From positions 1 through 34,022 of the IMG/VR virus record IMGVR_UViG_3300044858_003347: a DNA stretch of 34,022 nucleotides; one strand, written 5' to 3'. Position 1 is the stretch's first letter, and each line of letters opens with the position of its first letter. This DNA is from a virus. Shown here piece after piece: positions 29,174-34,022 of the stretch. The notes beneath the pieces are model-generated. The model saw nothing but the letters and a program-made list of their open reading frames with translations, was not told the DNA's origin and ran no database searches. The position numbers and the translations under genes were made by a program.

Positions 29174-29631
29174 TGGCCGGAGAATGGATCAAAGTAGAGA
29201 ATCACCTGCACGAGAAGGTCGAGGTGGCGGCGATTGCTGAACAGACCGGATTAGACCCGGATACAGTGGTCGGGAAGCTCGTGAAGGTGTGGGCTTGGGC
29301 GTCACGGAATTGTCACGCTGACGGCGTGACAAGTGTCACGGCTCTCCGTGTCATCCGCGAAATCACGCGATGCGAGCAGTTCGACGAAGCACTCGCAAAC
29401 TGCGGATGGATTCGCATAAAAGGCGAGAAAATCGAGTTCACAAACTTCGACCGCCACAACAGCCAAACCGCTAAAGAGCGTGGACTTGCAACACAAAGAA
29501 AGTGGAAGCAACGCGCCAAAGAAGCTGTCACGAAAATGTCACGCCCTCACCGTGACAAAAACGGGACTAGAGAAGAGAAGATAAATAAGGCGTCTGCCTA
29601 CGGCAGCACGCCAGCCCCCATGTCTCTATGA
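29173..29631 (+). CDS. Replication initiator-like protein
   Basis: A 152-residue protein opening with MAGEWIKVENHLHEKVEVAAIAEQTGLDPDTVVGKLVKVWAWA, the pattern I associate with phage replication proteins that carry an N-terminal winged-helix domain: helices, then …FDEALANCGWIRIKGEKIEFTNFDRH. The Lys/Arg-rich C-terminus could bind DNA or helicase. Sitting just before DnaB, it likely plays the lambda O role. The gene carries two matching GTCACG clusters, as lambda O carries its iterons. It overlaps DnaB by ATGA. Confidence 0.65.
   Translation: MAGEWIKVENHLHEKVEVAAIAEQTGLDPDTVVGKLVKVWAWASRNCHADGVTSVTALRVIREITRCEQFDEALANCGWIRIKGEKIEFTNFDRHNSQTAKERGLATQRKWKQRAKEAVTKMSRPHRDKNGTREEKINKASAYGSTPAPMSL
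29301..29340 (+). repeat. GTCACG iteron cluster 1 (candidate origin)
   Basis: GTCACG at 29301 and 29312 and inverted CGTGAC at 29325; a further GTCACG at 29335. The first three have spacings of 0, 11 and 24 bp, repeated exactly by cluster 2. Confidence 0.6.
29527..29556 (+). repeat. GTCACG iteron cluster 2 (candidate origin)
   Basis: GTCACG at 29527 and 29538 and inverted CGTGAC at 29551, the same 0/11/24 geometry as cluster 1 about 226 bp upstream. About two thirds of the 30 positions match between clusters. An A/T-rich stretch (AAAATG) lies between the first two iterons. Confidence 0.6.
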
Positions 29632-30923
29632 ACGCAATGGAGAAAATCATTCCCATGCCGAAAGCGGCGATCCCTCTCAACGAACCGGCAGAGCGCGCGG
29701 CGATTTCGTGCCTGATGCAGAATTTCGCCAATCTGGACGCGATGAGCTGGCCGGATGACCTGTTTTTTTACGAGAAGCATAAAATCATCCTCGGCACGAT
29801 CCGCAAGCTGCACGAGGACGGGGTGAAGACGGATTTCATGGCGATCATGGCGCAACTCGACGCCACGGGTCAACTCGACGCGGCGGGCGGTGCTCACGAA
29901 CTCAATGACCTCCACGATGTCATGCCCACGGGCGACTCGGGGACGGCGGCATGGCATCGCGGGGCGTTGATGGATGCGCGGCGTTACCGCACGGCGCTGG
30001 CCGCGATCCGCAAGGCGGAGGATTCGTTTCTCCGGCAGGAGGGCGACATCGCTGCCGTGGCTGAGGCGCTCAATGGCGCGGCGGCTATGCAGGAGACGCC
30101 CCGCGTGGGCATGAAGCAACTCATCGACGGGTTGATTGCCGACCTGGAGAAGACCGAGCCGGTGGAGACCTTCGGCTCGGGGATCGGCGCGCTGGACCGC
30201 GTGGCGCACCTGAAGCGCGGGGAACTCCTGACCGTGGCGGCGCCGACATCGGGCGGCAAGTCGATCATGCTCTTGCAAATGGCGCTCCATGCTCTCCGGG
30301 CGGGGAAGCGCGTGGCTGTCTTCAGTCTCGAAATGCCGGCGACTCAGGTCGTGGGGCGGATGCTCTCGGCCATGTGTGGGTTTCCCGTGGGGATTCTTCG
30401 GATGAGCAACAGGGAAGGGGGGAAGTCGCGGGGGATGTCGGACAAGTTCACGGCCTACGCGCAAGAGCTGGCGCACTACCCGCTCGAGGTCGAGAGCAAC
30501 CTGACCGAGTGGGAGGCGATTGATGGGGCGGCGCGGGAGTTAGTGGCGAAGGACAAGGCGGACCTGATCGTGGTGGATTACATCCAACTCATCCACCTCC
30601 GGGCGCTCGGATCCAACGAGACCCGCGAGCAACATGTCTCCGAGGTGTCCAAGCGACTCAAGTCGCTGGCCCTCCATCTCAATGTCGCGGTGGCGACGGC
30701 CTCCCAGCTCAACGACGACAACCCGCCGAAGCTCCGCGAGTCCCGAGCGATCGGCCACCACTCGGACCATGTGTGGTTCGTGGGAGGCCAGCCCGAGGAG
30801 CAATTCCTGACCATCATCAAAAACCGCGACGGTGAGCGAGGCGGGGCCGTGCCGGTCCGAATGAACGGAGCCACGGCGACATTTTCCGAACGAATCTCTA
30901 ACAATCAAACAACTAACAAATGA
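29628..30923 (+). CDS. Replicative DNA helicase (DnaB-like)
   Basis: A 431-residue hexameric helicase. The N-terminal domain (residues 15-110) matches the DnaB N-terminal fold (LNEPAERAAISCLMQ…). The RecA-type motor domain begins near 170: Walker A APTSGGKS (205-212), a SLEMP segment (233-237), and Walker B ADLIVVDYIQL (311-321, Asp317). A late catalytic-Arg region is near residues 390-410. It unwinds the fork ahead of replication. ATG 29628 overlaps the initiator stop and the gene overlaps dpdA by ATGA, so replication and DNA-modification genes form one unit. Confidence 0.87.
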   Translation: MNAMEKIIPMPKAAIPLNEPAERAAISCLMQNFANLDAMSWPDDLFFYEKHKIILGTIRKLHEDGVKTDFMAIMAQLDATGQLDAAGGAHELNDLHDVMPTGDSGTAAWHRGALMDARRYRTALAAIRKAEDSFLRQEGDIAAVAEALNGAAAMQETPRVGMKQLIDGLIADLEKTEPVETFGSGIGALDRVAHLKRGELLTVAAPTSGGKSIMLLQMALHALRAGKRVAVFSLEMPATQVVGRMLSAMCGFPVGILRMSNREGGKSRGMSDKFTAYAQELAHYPLEVESNLTEWEAIDGAARELVAKDKADLIVVDYIQLIHLRALGSNETREQHVSEVSKRLKSLALHLNVAVATASQLNDDNPPKLRESRAIGHHSDHVWFVGGQPEEQFLTIIKNRDGERGGAVPVRMNGATATFSERISNNQTTNK

Positions 30924-31513
30924 TCGTCATGCTTGATACTCCCGAGGATTTGGATGTGGCGGCTGGCGAGCTTGGCTGTGCGGTCGAGCAATTACTGACC
31001 CCATTAACTCGGCGCAAGCGACAGAAGCCAGAATGCCGATTCACGATAGACAATGGCGCATTTGCAAAATTCAACCCCTCTGGGTTTTTGTCGCTTCTCG
31101 AAAGAAATGCCGATGGCGTTGACCTTTGTCGGTGGGTGGCGGTTCCCGATGTCGTGGGCAGTGCCATAAGAACAATCGAAGTTTTTAACCATTGGAAAAC
31201 CAAAATCTCCCGCTGGCCATTAGCCTTTGTCTGCCAAGACGGGCAGGAGTCATTGCCGATCCCATGGGGTGAGATCGTGGCCGTGTTTATCGGCGGAACG
31301 GATGATTTCAAACTAGGGCGCCATGGGGCCGCTTGCGTGAAAGCGGCAAAGGCTCTTGGCAAGTGGGTCCATGTGGGACGGGTGAACACGCCTGGGCGCT
31401 TGGAATACTTTGAGGATTTAGGGGCCGATTCGTGCGACGGCACCGGCCTCGCTCGCTACTCGCACATGCGGGCGGCGATTTATGAAAACGCACGGCAACC
31501 AAAACTTATATGA
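30920..31513 (+). CDS. dpdA: DpdA-like DNA-guanine transglycosylase
   Basis: A 197-residue protein with the tRNA-guanine transglycosylase-like pattern of phage DpdA: FTIDNGAF (Asp44, equivalent to the DSGGF motif), WVAVPDVVG (Asp77), FVCQDG (101-108), FIGGTDDF (Gly125-Gly126, equivalent to GGL), and LGADSCDGTGLARY with Asp173 at the position of the TGT nucleophile. DpdA enzymes replace guanine in DNA with 7-deazaguanine bases such as preQ0. Its length is short and it lacks the CxCxxC zinc site of tRNA enzymes. QueD is encoded directly behind (ATGA), which strongly supports the role. Confidence 0.8.
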   Translation: MIVMLDTPEDLDVAAGELGCAVEQLLTPLTRRKRQKPECRFTIDNGAFAKFNPSGFLSLLERNADGVDLCRWVAVPDVVGSAIRTIEVFNHWKTKISRWPLAFVCQDGQESLPIPWGEIVAVFIGGTDDFKLGRHGAACVKAAKALGKWVHVGRVNTPGRLEYFEDLGADSCDGTGLARYSHMRAAIYENARQPKLI

Positions 31514-31890
31514 CAAAGCAAGATCGGCTCAACGCCACATTCAAACTCTGGAAAGACTTCACATTTGAAGCCGCTCATCAACTCACCAAAGTTCCGGTGG
31601 GTCACCAATGCGGCCGACTTCATGGCCACAGCTACAAACTTCGGATTCATTGCCAAGGCAAACTCAACCCTGAGCGTGATTGGGTGGTTGACTATGCCGA
31701 TATCGCTGCCGCCACAAAGCCGATCGTCCAGCAATTAGACCACACCTTTCTCAACGATCACTTTGATTTTGAGACAACTGCCGAAAATATCGCCTTTTGG
31801 GTCGCTGGCGAGATCAAGCCGAAATTGGCGTCGGTGTATGCCGTCGAGCTTTTTGAAACACCAACGACATCCGTGTTTTTTGAACTATGA
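31510..31890 (+). CDS. queD: QueD: 6-carboxy-tetrahydropterin synthase
   Basis: A 126-residue enzyme that converts dihydroneopterin triphosphate to 6-carboxy-tetrahydropterin, the second step in 7-deazaguanine (preQ0) synthesis. FTFEAAHQL (His23 zinc ligand), GHQCGRLHGHSY (catalytic Cys34; zinc ligands His38 and His40), VDYADI, LDHTFLND (Asp77 and His78) and VELFETPT (Glu116) match the family in order and spacing. FolE, QueE and QueC are not visible in this window and may come from the host. The gene overlaps dpdA by ATGA. Confidence 0.9.
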   Translation: MTKQDRLNATFKLWKDFTFEAAHQLTKVPVGHQCGRLHGHSYKLRIHCQGKLNPERDWVVDYADIAAATKPIVQQLDHTFLNDHFDFETTAENIAFWVAGEIKPKLASVYAVELFETPTTSVFFEL

Positions 31891-32321
31891 AACTCTACAT
31901 CGGCATAGACCCCGGCCTGTCCGGCGGTATCGCATTCATCCCAAACCTCGGCGACCCATGGGCGCACAAAATGCCCGAGACCGACCGAGACCTTATCGAC
32001 CTCCTCAGCGACTCCATTTCGCTGGCCGAGCCTCGGGCGGTGCTGGAGTTGGTCCACTCCTCGCCGCAGATGGGCGTCAAATCGGCTTTTACATTCGGCG
32101 AGGGGTTTGGACGCCTTCAAGCGGTTCTGACCGCTCTACGCGTCCCTTACGAGCGAATCCGACCGCAAGCATGGCAGAAGGCAATGGGGTGTCTCACTAA
32201 GGGCGACAAGAATGTGTCGAAGCGCCGAGCGCAGGAGCTTTTCCCAACGCTCAAGGTCACGCACGCCACGGCGGACGCGCTGCTCATCGCCGAATACAAC
32301 CGGAGGACGGCCAAGCCATGA
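31887..32321 (+). CDS. RuvC-like Holliday junction resolvase
   Basis: A 144-residue nuclease with an RNase H-like RuvC core: IGIDPGLSGGIA (Asp8), VLELVHSSPQMGVKSAF (Glu54), and THATADALLIAEY (Asp130). These acidic residues bind metals for junction cleavage. It would resolve branched replication or recombination intermediates before packaging, alongside the Sak4 and Fe-S nuclease genes. It overlaps queD by ATGA and the next gene by ATGA. Confidence 0.85.
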   Translation: MKLYIGIDPGLSGGIAFIPNLGDPWAHKMPETDRDLIDLLSDSISLAEPRAVLELVHSSPQMGVKSAFTFGEGFGRLQAVLTALRVPYERIRPQAWQKAMGCLTKGDKNVSKRRAQELFPTLKVTHATADALLIAEYNRRTAKP

Positions 32322-32542
32322 GCTACGACGACAAAGGGTGCCGCGAACTCATGTGCGCCTTCATTCGCCAGACCGTGTTCGATGTCGATGCCAAGACGGA
32401 TTTTGCGAACAAAAACAAGAACGCCGAGTGGGAACTCCACAAGGCCAGCGCGATCCGCTTTATCCGCTCGCCGATGTTCGTCTCCCTCTGCCGCACCCTT
32501 CGACTCCCTGCCGACAAAATCCAACGACGAGCCTTCCAATGA
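32318..32542 (+). CDS. Small hypothetical protein
   Basis: A 74-residue protein, coupled by ATGA to RuvC and followed by an ATGA overlap. It is charged and helical (CRELMCAFIRQTVFDVDAKTDF, ASAIRFIRSPMFVSLCRTLRLP). No family is recognised; its tight coupling suggests a replication or recombination accessory role. Confidence 0.55.
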   Translation: MSYDDKGCRELMCAFIRQTVFDVDAKTDFANKNKNAEWELHKASAIRFIRSPMFVSLCRTLRLPADKIQRRAFQ

Positions 32543-33045
32543 ACACATTCACCGCACGCGACGGCGAACCCGCCTATATGCCAGACCTCGACATCGACGC
32601 ACCCGAGGACATCCTCGCCGATGAACTCGGCACGACGCCCGCGGTGGCCCGCAAGGTCATCGCCATGCTCCAAGCCGCCGAGGTGCGCCAGCAGGCTCTC
32701 ACGCTCGGCAAGGTCGTCGGGCTTCTCCTCGAGACAAACAACCTGCCGGTCATGGCCAACGCCATCGCCTTCGCGGCTGGCCTCGACCAGCTCAACGGCA
32801 AGATGTCCCAGGCGCAAGTGGCTCGGGAGCTAAAGGTCACACGCGCACTCGTCTCCCATTATGTCGTCGGCGTGAGGGATTTCCTATCAGGTAAAAGCCA
32901 GACCTTCGACTGCACCAAGTTCCGTAAGTCCAACAAGTCGCGCCAGACCTTCAGAGAGAAAGCGACCGATCCATTCACGGCGGCCAAGGCGGCTGCCATC
33001 GCCAGATACAAAGCCAGCAACCACATCACCACAAAATGCAAATAA
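32539..33045 (+). CDS. Helix-turn-helix regulator
   Basis: A 168-residue protein from ATG 32539. The N-terminus is acidic, and the middle contains MSQAQVARELKVTRALVSHYVVGVRDFL, a clear helix-turn-helix of the kind that recognises DNA. The C-terminus is Lys/Arg-rich (KSNKSRQTFREKATDPF). It may be a transcription factor for the late genes, given its position at the end of the early region, but this is inferred. It overlaps the next gene by 10 bp. Confidence 0.65.
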   Translation: MNTFTARDGEPAYMPDLDIDAPEDILADELGTTPAVARKVIAMLQAAEVRQQALTLGKVVGLLLETNNLPVMANAIAFAAGLDQLNGKMSQAQVARELKVTRALVSHYVVGVRDFLSGKSQTFDCTKFRKSNKSRQTFREKATDPFTAAKAAAIARYKASNHITTKCK

Positions 33046-33461
33046 TCGACACCACCATGTTCACGCTCCATGCGTTGAACTTACCCGAAACCCTCACCCC
33101 TGCCGAGTGGACGAACATCCACCGCGACATCCTCGTGTGCAAGCGCGCCGCCTCCAAGTGGCTCAGTCAGTCGAGGGACTACAGCACGGCACGCTGGGGC
33201 ATGGAGTTCTGCGCCGACACCGAGGCTCAACTCGAGCTAGACCTCGGCCTTACATTGACCGAGGAGAAGCCAACCCTCAACCCGGACGATAAGACCAAGG
33301 CCATCGTCACCATCGAGGGATTGAGCCAGAAGTTCACCGTATGGGAGAGGAAGATGAGCGATGACATCGGCAAATGGGACCGTGACCGGCTCGAGCGCGC
33401 CCTCGAACTCCTCACGCCCATGGAGGCGACAGCGGCACGGATCCGCGGGCTATTGGCATGA
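33036..33461 (+). CDS. Hypothetical protein
   Basis: A 141-residue, mostly helical protein (ATG 33036; ATG 33057 is an alternative). Contains DILVCKRAASKWLSQSRDYSTARWGMEFC and a charged EKMSDDIGKWDRDRLERALELL-like C-terminal half. No family recognised. It overlaps the next gene by ATGA. Confidence 0.55.
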   Translation: MQIIDTTMFTLHALNLPETLTPAEWTNIHRDILVCKRAASKWLSQSRDYSTARWGMEFCADTEAQLELDLGLTLTEEKPTLNPDDKTKAIVTIEGLSQKFTVWERKMSDDIGKWDRDRLERALELLTPMEATAARIRGLLA

Positions 33462-33739
33462 GCGACACGCCAGAGACGGACCACCTTGAAGTTCAATTAG
33501 CGCAAGCGGCAATGCACTCACATCCGATTTTGTGGGAGCATAGCCGACGCATGGAGCGCGAGCGCGACGAGGCACGGAGGAAGCTAGAGGAATTGGATGT
33601 CGCTGCAATCCATTCATGCCACAACGAATGCCAACGACCGATGTGTGTGTTAAGGCGCGAACGCGACGAGTTGCTTGATCGCAACGCCAAGCTGCGCGAC
33701 ATAGCCGACAGAGCACTAATGCTTAACCAAACCCAGTGA
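33458..33739 (+). CDS. Small coiled-coil protein
   Basis: A 93-residue protein with a charged coiled coil (RRMERERDEARRKLEELD) and a central SCHNECQRPMCVL Cys cluster, followed by a second helix. Such small coiled-coil proteins are frequent in phage early operons and have no assigned function. It overlaps the next start by GTGA. Confidence 0.55.
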   Translation: MSDTPETDHLEVQLAQAAMHSHPILWEHSRRMERERDEARRKLEELDVAAIHSCHNECQRPMCVLRRERDELLDRNAKLRDIADRALMLNQTQ

Positions 33740-33966
33740 CCTGCCCGACATGCGGCACCGACACCCGAGTCATTGCAACCCGCGACGGATACAGGCGCAG
33801 GCTATGCAAAGCCGGGCATCGGTTCGTCACCATCGAACAGGCGCACGAAACAAAATTCCCATGGCCATCCAAGCCAAAGCGCAAACCATTGAAGAAGAAA
33901 AAGAAACCAAAGCAGGACGACAAATGGATCGAACGCATTGAGGCCAAGCTGGCCGACTCCGATTGA
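33736..33966 (+). CDS. Zinc-ribbon-like protein resembling the NrdR N-terminus
   Basis: A 76-residue protein from GTG 33736. MTCPTCGTDTRVIATRDGYRRRLCKAGHRFVTIE matches the NrdR-type zinc ribbon (CPxCG … RRRxC … GHRFxTxE), but the fourth Cys is missing, with KAGHRF where NCGHRF is usual. The C-terminus is Lys-rich (KPLKKKKKPKQDDK). The ATP-cone that makes NrdR a regulator is absent. It could bind DNA or mimic NrdR; function unknown. Confidence 0.6.
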   Translation: MTCPTCGTDTRVIATRDGYRRRLCKAGHRFVTIEQAHETKFPWPSKPKRKPLKKKKKPKQDDKWIERIEAKLADSD

Positions 33967-33976
33967 GGGGGGTGGC

Positions 33977-34022
33977 ATGGGAACCCTACCGAAATGGTTC
34001 AACCATCGCAGTTTGCCAGTCG
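33977..34022 (+). CDS. Partial ORF at right edge
   Basis: ATG 33977 opens a frame of 15 codons (MGTLPKWFNHRSLPV) that runs off the window. A G-rich GAGGGGGG tract lies 7-14 bases upstream and could act as ribosome-binding site. No function can be read from so few residues. Confidence 0.3.
   Translation, partial: MGTLPKWFNHRSLPV

Overview
The window looks like most of the genome of a temperate, lambda-like tailed phage (probably a siphovirus) of a fairly GC-rich bacterium. The host cannot be named from sequence alone. A poorly conserved Shine-Dalgarno in the structural half and C/A-rich leaders would suit a Verrucomicrobiota-type host, but that is a guess. Every convincing gene is on the + strand except one, and most neighbours overlap as ATGA, GTGA or TAATG, so the genome reads as a few long translationally coupled operons.

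Layout. 1-462: non-coding, AT-rich, three perfect inverted repeats. 463-6896: head and head-tail genes in lambda order (gpW-like, portal, ClpP-type protease with scaffold domain, HK97-fold capsid, connector, tail terminator, tail tube, and a G/GT-type tail chaperone whose T part is reached only by -1 frameshift). 6893-17750: tail genes, tape measure and a run of fibre genes, ending in an AT-rich leucine-rich-repeat fibre that looks imported. 17754-19033: lysis cassette (coiled-coil membrane protein, holin, lipoprotein, amidase). 19033-20514: small genes and a metallophosphoesterase. 20480-21751: attP (3' half of a tRNA-Leu(UAA)), flanking GGGCAACA repeats and a tyrosine integrase. 21765-22443: divergent regulatory switch with GTGCAC palindromes. 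22440-25747: small early genes, then a recombination module (Sak4-like ATPase, Fe-S PD-(D/E)XK nuclease, SSB/DUF669-like protein with a DDIPF tail). 25760-29173: two DNA methyltransferases. 29173-30923: replication initiator (carrying two matching iteron clusters) and DnaB helicase. 30920-32321: DpdA-like transglycosylase, QueD and a RuvC-like resolvase. 32318-34022: small genes, one HTH protein, a zinc-ribbon protein and a clipped ORF.

attP lies between the late genes and integrase, with both arms contiguous, so this is the unintegrated (circular, concatemeric or virion) form, not a prophage excised at its own att site. No terminase is visible; it probably lies beyond the right edge or left of base 1.

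Most notable: (1) a recurring TTTGACAC element at gene junctions which at three GTG-start genes folds into a hairpin pairing the start codon with the motif's CAC; (2) a 7-deazaguanine DNA-modification gene pair (dpdA-queD) beside two methyltransferases; (3) a cytosine methyltransferase gene overlapped almost end to end by a second 370-codon frame with its own coupled ATG and repeated W-x-T-(P) motifs; (4) a candidate replication origin inside the initiator gene.
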